From DASZBX01 sp035943635 (GTDB lineage Bacteria; Actinomycetota; Actinomycetes; Streptomycetales; Catenulisporaceae), in assembly GCA_035943635.1 (NCBI GenBank), contig DASZBX010000024.1, forward strand, positions 22,401 to 86,400: a stretch of 64,000 nucleotides of DNA, in the 5' to 3' direction. Shown here one piece after another: positions 25,394 through 35,729 of this stretch. The stretch's first letter is position 1; every line of letters starts with the position of its first letter. The notes beneath the pieces were generated by a model, which worked only from the letters and a program-made list of their open reading frames with translations, ran no database searches and was not told the DNA's origin. The translations under genes and the position numbers were made by a program.

Positions 25394-26185
25394 ATGACAG
25401 CCGCCACCGACCACACCCAGGGCGACTCGGCCGGAAACGCGGCGATCGGCCTGCCGCCCGAGATCCGGGTCTGCCTGTTCGACCTGGACGGAGTGCTCAC
25501 CCAGACCGCGAAGGTGCACGCGAAGGCATGGAAGCAGGCCTTCGACGCCCTCCTCAAGGCGCGCAGCGAGAAAGACGGCTCCGCTTTCGTCCCGTTCGAC
25601 GAGGTCAAGGACTACGAAGAGTACGTTGACGGCAAACCGCGGGAGGACGGCGTGCGCGACTTCCTGGCCTCGCGCAACATCACCCTGCCCGAGGGCGAGG
25701 CCGACGACCCGGTCGACGCGCAGACGGTGAACGGCGTCGGCAACGGCAAGAACGAGACCTTCAACAAGCTCCTGAAGACCGACGGGCTGGAGGCCTTCGA
25801 CGGCTCGGTGCGCTACGTGGCCGCGGTACGCGCGGCCGGACTGCGCTGCGCGGTCGTCTCGTCGAGCGCGAACACCCACGCCATCCTCAAGGCGGTCAAC
25901 CTGCAGGACCAGTTCGAAGCGGTCGTCGACGGCAACGACGTGCACGAACAGCACCTGCACGGCAAACCCGCCCCGGACAGTTTCCTGGCCGGAGCCAAGG
26001 CCCTGAACACCGAACCGGCGCACGCGGTCGTCTTCGAGGACGCCCTGGCCGGGGTCGCCGCCGGCCGGGCCGGACACTTCGGCTACGTGGTCGGCGTCGA
26101 CCGGCTCGGCCAGGCCGAGCAGCTGCGCGCGCACGGCGCGGACGTGGTCGTGCAGGACCTCGACGAACTGCTGGGGAAGCGATGA
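25394..26185 (+). CDS. Beta-phosphoglucomutase family HAD hydrolase
   Basis: 263-aa HAD-superfamily protein. Motif I LFDLDGVLTQTAKVHAKAW places the Asp nucleophile at residue 30 and acid/base Asp at 32. CAVVSSSANTHAIL is motif II, HGKPAPDSFL motif III and VFEDALAGVAAG motif IV. It probably converts beta-glucose 1-phosphate to glucose 6-phosphate. The stop overlaps the GH65 start (ATGA), the classical pairing in which the phosphorylase makes beta-glucose 1-phosphate. ATG 25394 has GGAG ~11 bases upstream. Confidence 0.92.
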   Translation: MTAATDHTQGDSAGNAAIGLPPEIRVCLFDLDGVLTQTAKVHAKAWKQAFDALLKARSEKDGSAFVPFDEVKDYEEYVDGKPREDGVRDFLASRNITLPEGEADDPVDAQTVNGVGNGKNETFNKLLKTDGLEAFDGSVRYVAAVRAAGLRCAVVSSSANTHAILKAVNLQDQFEAVVDGNDVHEQHLHGKPAPDSFLAGAKALNTEPAHAVVFEDALAGVAAGRAGHFGYVVGVDRLGQAEQLRAHGADVVVQDLDELLGKR

Positions 26186-28560
26186 TCACTCAGTCCGCCT
26201 TCCCGGTCGAGCCCTGGTGCCTGCGCGAGACCGAGCTCGACCTGGACCTGCTCCCGCACGCCGAGTCCCTGTTCGCCCTGTCCAACGGCCACATCGGCTG
26301 GCGCGCGAACCTGGACGAGGGCGAACCGTTCGGCCTGCCCGGCAGTTACGTCAACGGCCTGCACGAGCTGCGCCCGCTCCCGTACGCCGAGGCCGGATAC
26401 GGCTACCCGGAGTCCGGGCAGACCGTGATCAACGTGACCAACGGCAAACTGATCCGCCTGCTGGTCGACGACGAACCCTTCGACCTGCGCTACGGCACCG
26501 TGCGCCACCACGAACGGATGCTCGACTTCCGGGCCGGCGTGCTCGAACGCGCCGCCGAATGGCAGTCCCCGACCGGCCGGACCGTCAAGGTCCGCTCCAC
26601 CCGCCTGGTCTCGCTCACCCAGCGGGCCATCGCCGCGATCTGCTACGAGGTCGAGCCGGTGGACGGCCCGGTCCGCGTGGTGGTCCAGTCCGAACTGGTC
26701 GCCAACGAGGAACTGCCCGGGATGGGCGGGGACCCGCGGATGGCCGCCGTCCTGTCCTCGCCGCTGGCCAGCGAGTGGTTCGGGTCCACCGGCGTGCACG
26801 TCGGCATGATCCACTCCACCAAGCGCAGCGGCCTGCGCCTGGCCGCCGCGATGGACCACGTGATCGAGTCGATCGGCGCCGAGGGCGGCCCGCAGGCCGA
26901 CCTGATGGTCGACTCCGAGTGCTTCGCGGACGTCGGCCGGGTCACCGTGGCTGCGCTGCTCCACCCGGGCCAGAAGCTGCGGCTGGTGAAGTTCGTGGCC
27001 TACGGCTGGTCCGCCACCCGCACGCTGCCGGCCATGCGCGACCAGGTCGAGGCCGCCCTGGTGGCCGCCCGGCAGACCGGCTGGGCCGGGCTGCTGGAAG
27101 AGCAGCGGGCCAGCCTGGACGAGTTCTGGCAGAACGCCGACGTGGAGGTGGACGGGGACCCGGAGATCCAGCAGGCGGTGCGCTTCGCCCTGTTCCACAT
27201 CCACCAGGCCGGCGCCCGGGCCGAGGTCCGGGCCATCCCGGCCAAGGGCCTGACCGGCACCGGCTACGACGGCCACGCCTTCTGGGACACCGAGTCCTTC
27301 GTCCTGCCGGTGCTCACCTACACCGCGCCGCAGTCCGCCGCGCACGCGCTGCGCTGGCGGCACACCACCCTGCCGGACGCCCGCGAACGGGCCAAGCAGC
27401 TCGGCCTGTCCGGCGCCGCGTTCCCCTGGCGGACCATAGCGGGGCAGGAGTGCTCCAGCTACTGGCCGGCCGGCACCGCCGCCTTCCACATCAACGCGGA
27501 CATCGCCGACGCGGTGATCCGCTACCTCGCGGCCACCGGCGACCACGGGTTCGAGGCCGAAGTCGGCCTGGAACTGCTGGTCGAGACCGCCCGGCTGTGG
27601 AACAGCCTGGGCCACTACGACGGCGAGCGGCGGTTCCGGATCAGCGGGGTCACCGGCCCGGACGAGTACAGCGCGGTCGCCGACAACAACGTCTACACCA
27701 ACCTGATGGCCCAGCAGAACCTGCGCGCCGCGGCCGAGTCCGCCCGGCGCCACCCGGACCTGGCCAAGGACCTGCACGTCTCCCCGGGGGAGATCCGGGA
27801 CTGGCTGCGGGCGGCCGAGGCGATGTTCGTCCCCTACGACGAACGGCTCCGGGTGCACCCGCAGGCCGAGGGCTTCACCGAGCACGAGGTCTGGGACTTC
27901 GACGCCACCGACCCCGAGCACTACCCGCTGCTGCTGCACTACCCGTACTTCGACCTGTACCGCAAGCAGGTGGTCAAGCAGGCCGACCTCGTACTCGCCA
28001 TGTTCAGCCGCGGCGACGCCTTCACCAGCGAGCAGAAGGCGCGCAACTTCGAGTACTACGAACGGCTGACGGTCCGTGACTCCTCCCTGTCCGCCTGCTG
28101 CCAGGCCGTGATCGCGGCCGAGGTCGGGCACCTGGGCCTGGCCTACGACTATCTGGGTGAAGCAGCCCTGATGGACCTGGACAACCTGGAGCACAACACC
28201 GCCGACGGCCTGCACCTGGCCTCGCTGGCCGGCAGCTGGCTGGCCCTGGTGGCCGGGTTCGGCGGGCTGCGCGACCAGGACGGCCGGCTGGCCTTCAGTC
28301 CCCGGCTGCCTCGCGGCTGGCGCCGGCTGGCCTTCCGGATGCTGGTCCGCGGCTCGTTGCTGCGGGTCGAGATCCGGCCCGGCCAGGCGGAATACAGCCT
28401 GGTCAGCGGCCCGGCGCTGGAGGTGTCGCACTACGGCCAGATCCACCGGGTGGCCGAGAAGGAACCGGTGGTCCTGGGCCTGCCGTCGCTGCCGGAGCTG
28501 ACCGCCCCGCTCCAGCCGCCCGGCCGCGCGCCGCAACCCCGGACGGCGACGCATGAGTGA
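26182..28560 (+). CDS. Glycoside hydrolase family 65 disaccharide phosphorylase
   Basis: 792-aa GH65 protein. N-terminal beta-sandwich (~1-280), then an (alpha/alpha)6 barrel with GYDGHAFWDTESFVLP and the general-acid motif TGPDEYS (Glu495), and a small C-terminal sheet domain. GH65 enzymes phosphorolyse trehalose, maltose, kojibiose or nigerose with inversion, releasing beta-glucose 1-phosphate. Trehalose or maltose is likeliest, but the specificity loop cannot be read by eye. The ATG lies in the stop of the beta-phosphoglucomutase gene. Confidence 0.93.
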   Translation: MITQSAFPVEPWCLRETELDLDLLPHAESLFALSNGHIGWRANLDEGEPFGLPGSYVNGLHELRPLPYAEAGYGYPESGQTVINVTNGKLIRLLVDDEPFDLRYGTVRHHERMLDFRAGVLERAAEWQSPTGRTVKVRSTRLVSLTQRAIAAICYEVEPVDGPVRVVVQSELVANEELPGMGGDPRMAAVLSSPLASEWFGSTGVHVGMIHSTKRSGLRLAAAMDHVIESIGAEGGPQADLMVDSECFADVGRVTVAALLHPGQKLRLVKFVAYGWSATRTLPAMRDQVEAALVAARQTGWAGLLEEQRASLDEFWQNADVEVDGDPEIQQAVRFALFHIHQAGARAEVRAIPAKGLTGTGYDGHAFWDTESFVLPVLTYTAPQSAAHALRWRHTTLPDARERAKQLGLSGAAFPWRTIAGQECSSYWPAGTAAFHINADIADAVIRYLAATGDHGFEAEVGLELLVETARLWNSLGHYDGERRFRISGVTGPDEYSAVADNNVYTNLMAQQNLRAAAESARRHPDLAKDLHVSPGEIRDWLRAAEAMFVPYDERLRVHPQAEGFTEHEVWDFDATDPEHYPLLLHYPYFDLYRKQVVKQADLVLAMFSRGDAFTSEQKARNFEYYERLTVRDSSLSACCQAVIAAEVGHLGLAYDYLGEAALMDLDNLEHNTADGLHLASLAGSWLALVAGFGGLRDQDGRLAFSPRLPRGWRRLAFRMLVRGSLLRVEIRPGQAEYSLVSGPALEVSHYGQIHRVAEKEPVVLGLPSLPELTAPLQPPGRAPQPRTATHE

Positions 28561-28600
28561 ATCAACCGTGTAATACAGAGGGATTCATGCCCGGTGTGGT

Positions 28601-28606
28601 TATGGT
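28601..28606 (+). promoter_or_regulatory. -10 hexamer TATGGT, probable leaderless start
   Basis: TATGGT is followed by GACTTC and then ATG 28613, with no ribosome site. Confidence 0.5.
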
Positions 28607-28612
28607 GACTTC

Positions 28613-28999
28613 ATGGAGTCATCGAAGCTGCTGACCGCCGAGCCGCTGCGGGTTCCGGCCCGCCCGGCCGGGCCGGCCCCGGCCGGCCGACGGTGGCCCA
28701 CCCGGGCGACCGGCCTGCCGGTTGCCCTGCTGCTGATCAGTGCCTGTACGGCCGTCCACGCGCTCGACTCCGTCGGGGGCCCGGTGGGCGGCCGTGCGCG
28801 CTTTCCGGGCCCGGCCGGTCCGCCGGCCGCGCTGCCCGCGGCCGCGCTCGGGTTCGCCTGCGCGCCGGCCATGGCGCTGGCCGTCTCCTTCGCCCGCCGC
28901 GACCGCCCGGCCGGCCCGGCGGCCCGCGCCGCCGGGCCGGTCCGGCCGCCGCGTTCCGCGGCCCGGCCGCGCGGCGTCCCGGGAGCCGTCGACGACTGA
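28613..28999 (+). CDS. Small Ala/Pro/Arg-rich membrane protein, unknown
   Basis: 128 aa with two moderately hydrophobic stretches (TGLPVALLLISACTAV ~35-50 and ALPAAALGFACAPAMALAVSF ~75-100) and a basic Pro/Arg-rich C-terminus. No family recognised. Support is the start context (TANNNT six bases before ATG) and the intact frame, which in this GC-rich DNA is weak evidence. It lies 52 nt after the GH65 gene. Confidence 0.5.
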   Translation: MESSKLLTAEPLRVPARPAGPAPAGRRWPTRATGLPVALLLISACTAVHALDSVGGPVGGRARFPGPAGPPAALPAAALGFACAPAMALAVSFARRDRPAGPAARAAGPVRPPRSAARPRGVPGAVDD

Positions 29000-29227
29000 T
29001 CCCGAACCGTAGAACCCGAACACGCGTGGCGCCGGCCCTCCGGCCGGTCCGCCGCGCCGGCGCGTGTCCACGTCTTCCCCCTTCGCACGTTCACGCCCGC
29101 GCCCGCCGCCGCGACGTCGCCTCCGAGCACGCCGCGCCGCCCCGCGGCGGCTGCCGCCATGCCGTCGCCGCGCCCTCATGCCGCCGAAATCCGCCGCCTT
29201 ATCACCCCAAGACAGGAGACAGGTTCC

Positions 29228-30289
29228 GTGCAACTAGTCGAGTCCGCGGACAGGGACGCACGTTCGGGGAGGTCCGGCGCCCGGCGCCCGGCCGCCGCCG
29301 GGACGCGGGGCACCCGCCGCAGCGCCAAGCTCTCGATCGTGACCGCCGCCGCCGCAGCACTGCTGACCTGCTCGCCGGCTGCGGCCTGGGCGGCGGCGGG
29401 CGGGGCGGCCATACCGGCCGCAGTGCTCGGCCACTGGCAGGTGCCGCTGGCCGCGACCGTGGGACTGCAGACGGCGTCGTCCGCCTCGAACGCGCTCGCG
29501 GTGTGTACGAAGGTCGCGGCCAAGGCGGGCTTCTCGTCAAACCAGACGGTCAAGACACCGATCGGCGCGGAGTCCCGGATCGCGGTCGCCGTCGCCATCG
29601 CGATGGCCGAGTCCAGCTGCCTGCCCAACGCGGTGCACCGCGACTCCAACGGCTCCCAGGACCGCGGCCTGTGGCAGATCAACAGCAAGGCCTGGCCCAA
29701 GATCTCCAGCACGTGCGCGTTCCAGATCCAGTGCAACGCCGACCAGGCCTACCTCATCTCGAACGCCGGCACGAACTGGAAACCGTGGGCCACCTACTCG
29801 AACGGCGCCTGGAAGCGGTACATCGCCGCCGCGAACGCCGCGGTCGGCTCGGGCTTCTCCTTCCACCTGGAGAGCCGCGGCGCCGCGACCTGCCTGGCTG
29901 CGTCCAGCGTGAGCAACGCCAACGGCGCCCCGGTGCTCCAGGCCTCCTGCAACGCCGCCGACACCACGCAGCAGTGGCGCGTCGTGGACGCCCCCGGGCG
30001 CCCGCTGATCCTGCAGAACGTGCAGCAGGGCAGCTGCCTGGACGCGGACGGCATGGCCCACGGCCCGGGCAACCCGATCTTCCAGTGGATCTGCAACACC
30101 ACCAATGCCAGCGAGCAGTGGTGGTTCGCCGGCAGCGGGGCCCTGAACGAGAACGGCGACGCCGACGCGGTCCTGCACAACACCGAGGACGGCACCTGCG
30201 CCGCCGCGGACCCGGCGACCGCGGGCGTCGGCGGCCGGGTGGTGCAGGGCGACTGCCTCGGCGGCAACCCCTACCAGATGTGGGACTGA
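29228..30289 (+). CDS. Secreted lysozyme-like/transglycosylase protein with ricin-type lectin domain
   Basis: 353 aa. The basic N-terminus (RGTRRSAKL) plus hydrophobic IVTAAAAALLTCSPAAA forms a signal peptide with likely cleavage near AWAA. A lysozyme-like domain (~95-205) has AIAMAESSCLPNAVHRD with the catalytic Glu, GLWQINSKAW and a disulphide-type CAFQIQC. A ricin-B beta-trefoil (~215-353) carries repeated QW motifs (TTQQWRVV, SEQWWFAG). It presumably cleaves or remodels peptidoglycan outside the cell. GTG 29228 has CAGGAGACAG upstream. Confidence 0.9.
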   Translation: MQLVESADRDARSGRSGARRPAAAGTRGTRRSAKLSIVTAAAAALLTCSPAAAWAAAGGAAIPAAVLGHWQVPLAATVGLQTASSASNALAVCTKVAAKAGFSSNQTVKTPIGAESRIAVAVAIAMAESSCLPNAVHRDSNGSQDRGLWQINSKAWPKISSTCAFQIQCNADQAYLISNAGTNWKPWATYSNGAWKRYIAAANAAVGSGFSFHLESRGAATCLAASSVSNANGAPVLQASCNAADTTQQWRVVDAPGRPLILQNVQQGSCLDADGMAHGPGNPIFQWICNTTNASEQWWFAGSGALNENGDADAVLHNTEDGTCAAADPATAGVGGRVVQGDCLGGNPYQMWD

Positions 30290-30316
30290 CCGGCTGCCCG
30301 GCCGGACGTCCGACGG

Positions 30317-30358
30317 GCGCGCGGAGCGGCGGAACAGGCCTCGTTCCGCTCCGCGCGC
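30317..30358. terminator. Hairpin between convergent lysozyme and YccF genes
   Basis: 13-bp arms (30317-30329 and 30346-30358) are perfectly complementary around a 16-nt loop, directly abutting the YccF stop at 30359. Likely bidirectional. Confidence 0.75.
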
Positions 30359-30766
30359 TCACGCCTGGTAGTAGGTGGCCGTGGGGTAGCGGGCGTCGGA
30401 GGGGATGATCTCGACACCCAGCGGAGTCAGCGTGATCGGGATGATCTTGAAGCTGGCCAGGCCGAGCGGGATGCCGATGATCGTGCAGCACAGCGCGATC
30501 CCGGTGGCCAGGTGCGCCAGCGCCAGCCACAGCCCGGCCAGGATGATCCAGACCCCGTTGCCCAGGCACGAGCCGACCCCCGCGCTGCGTCTGCCCACGA
30601 TGGTCCGGCCGAACGGCCACAGCACGTAGTCCGCGATCCGCCAGCACGCGAACCCGAACGGTATGCCGATGATGGTCACGAAGCAGACCAGCCCGACGAT
30701 TGCGTAGCCGATCGCCATCCACAGCCCGCACAGGATGAGCCAAACCACGTTCAGCAGTGTGCGCAT
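30359..30766 (-). CDS. YccF domain inner-membrane protein
   Basis: 135-aa membrane protein of two YccF/DUF307 repeats, each with TIIGIP: LILCGLWMAIGYAIVGL...VTIIGIPFG and IILAGLWLALAHLATGI...CTIIGIPLG. Four helices; function unknown. ATG 30766. Confidence 0.92.
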   Translation of the reverse strand: MRTLLNVVWLILCGLWMAIGYAIVGLVCFVTIIGIPFGFACWRIADYVLWPFGRTIVGRRSAGVGSCLGNGVWIILAGLWLALAHLATGIALCCTIIGIPLGLASFKIIPITLTPLGVEIIPSDARYPTATYYQA

Positions 30767-30882
30767 CCGGCCTCACTCTCCGGTCTCGCGGTCCTTGACA
30801 CCTTCATCCTCTCCCGCGCCGGGCTTGGGCGCGAGCGCAGGTGCGCGCAGCTCCGCGCTGGGATAGGCGGCGGTGTTCTCGA

Positions 30883-31686
30883 CTACTCGGAGTCGAGCAG
30901 GTCGTCGCCCTTGTCGCCTTCGACAGGGGGAAGAATCCGCATCTCTTTCATGAACTCGCGCTCTGCTGCGATCAGAGTCTTCGACCGCTCGGCCACGAAA
31001 ACCGTCGAATCCCCTTCGCGGAGCGCCGAGTATGCGGCGTCACTGATGCCGTGACTCTTGAGCACCTCCGGCCGAATGTCGTCCGCGAGATTCAGCAATG
31101 CTCTCTGCACCGAAGTCTTGAGCGGGGTGGGGAAGATCAGCCGGTTGGCTGGGTTGGAGGCCTCCGGGCCGGCCACGACCGTCCGGTAGGCGCGCCAGTC
31201 CGACGCGGCGAGGATGTTCGCTGCGTCCAACGGCTTTCCGGTCCAGTCGAGGCGATTGGTGAAGTGCTTGATATCCCAGATGAGGAACGCTTTGATCCGT
31301 GCGCTCGCCAGCGTGTAACGCTGCGGCAGTGCGCGTGCGCGCTCACGGCTCCACGGCTGCGCAACCTCGCCCCGGGCGAAATCACGCATCTGGTCAAGCG
31401 ACTCCTTGATCCCGGTGCTGTTGGCTCCGGCGAAGAACCCTGACCACGAGGTTCCCCAGAACCACGTGAATAATGTATTGGCGATCTTCAAGTCGCGGAT
31501 CAGGTCGAGATCCAGCGGGACGGTGGCATTGGGCTGAACGCCGGTGCTCCAGACCAGCGGAGCGCGTACCAAGGCGCTCTTCCCCGAATTATTCTTGCCC
31601 AGCACCAGGGTGATCGGCTTGAGCTCGATCTTCTGCGTATCACTGAAGCATCGATAATTGGATAAACGCATCCCGGTGAGCCACAT
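30883..31686 (-). CDS. AAA family ATPase, N-terminal fragment
   Basis: 267 aa. The start MRLSNYRCFSDTQKIELKPITLVLGKNNSGKSALV is the N-terminus of AAA_15/DUF3696-like ATPases with an intact Walker A (GKNNSGKS). No Walker B, signature or C-terminal nuclease domain is present, whereas relatives usually run 400-600 aa, so it looks truncated. Codon use is visibly less GC-rich than its neighbours, suggesting transfer. TAGACT lies six bases before ATG 31686 (leaderless). It sits between YccF and the sdh operon, after the sdh terminator. Relatives occur in defence modules, but this copy alone does not support a defence call. Confidence 0.7.
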   Translation of the reverse strand: MWLTGMRLSNYRCFSDTQKIELKPITLVLGKNNSGKSALVRAPLVWSTGVQPNATVPLDLDLIRDLKIANTLFTWFWGTSWSGFFAGANSTGIKESLDQMRDFARGEVAQPWSRERARALPQRYTLASARIKAFLIWDIKHFTNRLDWTGKPLDAANILAASDWRAYRTVVAGPEASNPANRLIFPTPLKTSVQRALLNLADDIRPEVLKSHGISDAAYSALREGDSTVFVAERSKTLIAAEREFMKEMRILPPVEGDKGDDLLDSE

Positions 31687-31692
31687 GTCCGA

Positions 31693-31698
31693 AGTCTA
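31693..31698 (-). promoter_or_regulatory. -10 hexamer TAGACT, probable leaderless start
   Basis: Minus-strand TAGACT followed by TCGGAC and ATG (31686). Confidence 0.5.
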
Positions 31699-31720
31699 TG
31701 CGACCGTGCCTGCGCACAGC

Positions 31721-31756
31721 GACCGCCCGGATACTCTCAGAGTATTCCGGGCGGTC
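31721..31756 (-). terminator. Hairpin terminator after sdhB
   Basis: An 11-bp stem (31721-31731 with 31746-31756) continues into a 5-6 bp AT-richer stem with a one-base bulge. It lies 15 nt beyond the sdhB stop and before the AAA gene start. Confidence 0.75.
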
Positions 31757-31770
31757 CAATCGGCTCCGGA

Positions 31771-32519
31771 TCACACCTTGCGCGTGATCAACGCCCGCTT
31801 GACCTCGGCGATCGCCTGGGTGATCTGGATGCCGCGCGGGCAGGCCTCGGTGCAGTTGAAGGTGGTCCGGCAGCGCCAGACGCCCTCGCGCTCGTTGAGG
31901 ATCTCCAGGCGCTCCTCGGCCGCGTCGTCGCGGGAGTCGAAGATGAACCGGTGCGCGTTGACGATCGCGGCCGGGCCGAAGTACTGGCCGTCGGTCCAGA
32001 ACACCGGGCACGAGGTCGTGCACGCCGCGCACAGGATGCACTTGGTCGTGTCGTCGAACCGCTCGCGGTCCTTCTGCGACTGGATCCGCTCCTTGGACGG
32101 CGCGTTGCCGTGCGCGATCAGGAACGGCTTGACGTCCCGGTAGGCCTGCAGGAACGGGTCCATGTCCACGATCAGGTCCTTGACCACCGGCAGGCCCTGG
32201 ATCGGCTCGACCGTGATCGGCTTGGCTACGCCCTTCTTGTCGAAGACCACCAGGTCCTTGACCAGGGACTTGCAGGCCAGCCGGTTGCGGCCGTTGATCC
32301 GCATGGCGTCCGAGCCGCAGACCCCGTGCGCGCAGGAGCGGCGGAAGGTCAGCGTGCCGTCCTGCTCCCACTTGACGGCGTGCAGCGCGTCCAGGATGCG
32401 CCAGGTAGGCAGCGCCTGCACCTGCCACTCGTCCCAGCGCGAGGTCTCCGCGTCCGGGTCGTAGCGGCGGACCTGGAGCGTGATCGTGATGAACTCCGGA
32501 TCAGAAGTTGCGGCAGGCA

Positions 32520-32520
<1 letters not shown>
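31771..32520 (-). CDS. sdhB: Succinate dehydrogenase iron-sulfur subunit
   Basis: 249-aa SdhB of respiratory complex II. Three cluster motifs are visible: CAHGVCGSD...C for 2Fe-2S, CILCAACTTSCPVF for 4Fe-4S, and the CRTTFNCTEACPRGI region for 3Fe-4S. ATG 32520 overlaps the sdhA stop (TGATG). Last gene of sdhCDAB; a hairpin follows. Confidence 0.97.
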
Positions 32521-34385
<1,865 letters not shown>

Positions 34386-34397
34386 GGAAGTGGGGCC

Positions 34398-34835
34398 TCA
34401 GACCTGGACTTGCGGGGTGAAGGTGAAGATGACCAGGCTGCCGAGCAGGACCATCAGCAGCGCGGCGAAGTACAGCAGACCCTTGAAGACCATCCGGGTG
34501 GAGTCCTTCTCGGCGTAGTCGTTGATCACCGTGCGCATGCCGTTGGTGCCGTGCATGGTGGCCAGCCAGAGCGTGAGCAGGTCCCAGACCTGCCAGAACG
34601 GCGAGGCCCAGCGGCCGGCCACGAACGCGAAGTCGATCTTCTCGACCCCGCCGTCGAGCACCAGCATGATGCACAGGTGGCCGAGCACCAGGAAGGTCAG
34701 CAGCAGCCCGGAGAACCGCATGAACAGCCAGCTGTAGAGCTCGAAGTTGGAGCGCCCGGAGCGCGGGGTGCGGCGGTTGCGCAGCCTGGACGTCTTGTTC
34801 GGGCTGCGCGGAGCGTCGATCGCCGGAGCGGTCAT
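34398..34835 (-). CDS. sdhD: Succinate dehydrogenase membrane anchor, SdhD-like
   Basis: 145 aa; three helices. SWLFMRFSGLLLTFLVLGHL and the haem/quinone region WLATMHGTNGMRTVINDY match actinobacterial SdhD. A basic ~28-residue N-terminus precedes helix 1. GAGGGGG lies upstream of ATG 34835. Confidence 0.93.
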   Translation of the reverse strand: MTAPAIDAPRSPNKTSRLRNRRTPRSGRSNFELYSWLFMRFSGLLLTFLVLGHLCIMLVLDGGVEKIDFAFVAGRWASPFWQVWDLLTLWLATMHGTNGMRTVINDYAEKDSTRMVFKGLLYFAALLMVLLGSLVIFTFTPQVQV

Positions 34836-34848
34836 GGTCGGTCCCCCT

Positions 34849-35253
34849 CTACTTGCCGAAGATGGCGTGCCAGGAGTGCGCCGTGATCGGGTACATCACG
34901 CCCGCCATCAGGACCAGCCAGGTGCCGACCACGGTCCACAGCATCCGCCGCTGGTACTTGGGCCCCTTGGCCCAGAAGTCCACCGCGATGATCCGCAGCC
35001 CGTTGAAGGCGTGGAACACGATCGCGGCGGTCAGCCCGAGCTCGAGGAAGTTGACGATCGGGTTCTTGTAGCTGTCGATCACCGAGTTGTAACTGCTCTG
35101 CGACACCCGCACCAGCGCGGTGTCCAGCACGTGCGCGAACAGGAAGAAGAAGATCAGCACGCCGGTGATCCGGTGGGCTACCCAGCTCCACATGCCCTCG
35201 CGGCCGCGGTAGAGGGTTCCCCGCTTGGCTTTGCCGGGCGTCGTCGTGGCCAT
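34849..35253 (-). CDS. sdhC: Succinate dehydrogenase cytochrome b subunit
   Basis: 134 aa; three helices with the family motif SWVAHRITGVLIFFF near residue 25 and VFHAFNGLRIIAVDF carrying the haem-ligand His. First gene of sdhCDAB. ATG 35253 was chosen (MATTTPGKAK); the open frame extends upstream without a credible start. An imperfect palindrome lies ~160 bp upstream (35414-35435). Confidence 0.94.
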   Translation of the reverse strand: MATTTPGKAKRGTLYRGREGMWSWVAHRITGVLIFFFLFAHVLDTALVRVSQSSYNSVIDSYKNPIVNFLELGLTAAIVFHAFNGLRIIAVDFWAKGPKYQRRMLWTVVGTWLVLMAGVMYPITAHSWHAIFGK

Positions 35254-35413
35254 AGCCGCCCTGCCCCTTTCCTGTGTCGGTCGGTCGGTCGTCCGCCGGT
35301 CAGGGCCTGGCGGCACCGACAGGGTAACCACGCCCCGGACACCTCCGGGTACCAAAAACGGCCGGTTGTGAGCGATCTCGCATCCGACAATCCGGACAAT
35401 CCACCTCACTAGT

Positions 35414-35435
35414 GGATCTCACGGCAGTGTGATCC
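35414..35435. promoter_or_regulatory. Operator-like palindrome upstream of sdhC
   Basis: GGATCTCAC-GGCA-GTGTGATCC: 9-bp arms with one mismatch and a 4-bp spacer, about 160 bp before sdhC. Candidate transcription factor site; regulator unknown. Confidence 0.4.
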
Positions 35436-35578
35436 GCACGACAGCGGGGTCGAAAGATGTCCCGGCCGTTGCCGCCCGGTTTCGCCCGGGAGTCCGGCCG
35501 GCGGCAGGCCGTCGGCGCATCTCAGGCGACGAGTGAACGCCACGTCACCCCCTGCGCACCACCCGCCCCGGGCGCCCC

Positions 35579-35584
35579 TATAAT
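35579..35584 (+). promoter_or_regulatory. Consensus -10 TATAAT upstream of the M20 hydrolase gene
   Basis: A perfect TATAAT in otherwise GC-rich DNA, ~145 bp before ATG 35730. No convincing -35 at 17 bp. It would give a ~135-nt 5' leader. Confidence 0.4.
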
Positions 35585-35717
35585 CTACTCAGGGCTCTTG
35601 CACCAGACCCGAATGATCCAGTGGCCCGGCGCTCCGCGATGGCCCAGTCGAACTATCTTGGTCACCCTGCCGGGCGCAAACCGGGCAGGAAGCTAGGCCT
35701 TCGTGGATTAGAAGGAC

Positions 35718-35723
35718 TACCGT
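35718..35723 (+). promoter_or_regulatory. -10 hexamer TACCGT close to ATG
   Basis: TACCGT followed by AGGGGA and ATG 35730. AGGGGA could also be a poor ribosome site, so leaderless initiation is only one reading. Confidence 0.4.
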
Positions 35724-35729
35724 AGGGGA

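Larger units (their letters stand above)
35254..35729. other. 476-bp divergent region between sdhC and the M20 hydrolase gene
   Basis: Contains the sdh promoter region with a palindrome (35414-35435), a consensus TATAAT on the plus strand (35579-35584) and a second plus-strand TACCGT hexamer directly before ATG 35730. No gene seen. Confidence 0.6.

Noticed and set aside
35590..35729. Possible riboswitch before the M20 hydrolase gene
   Set aside because: GGGCGCAAACCGGGCAGG looked suggestive, but I could not match the conserved core of any riboswitch class.
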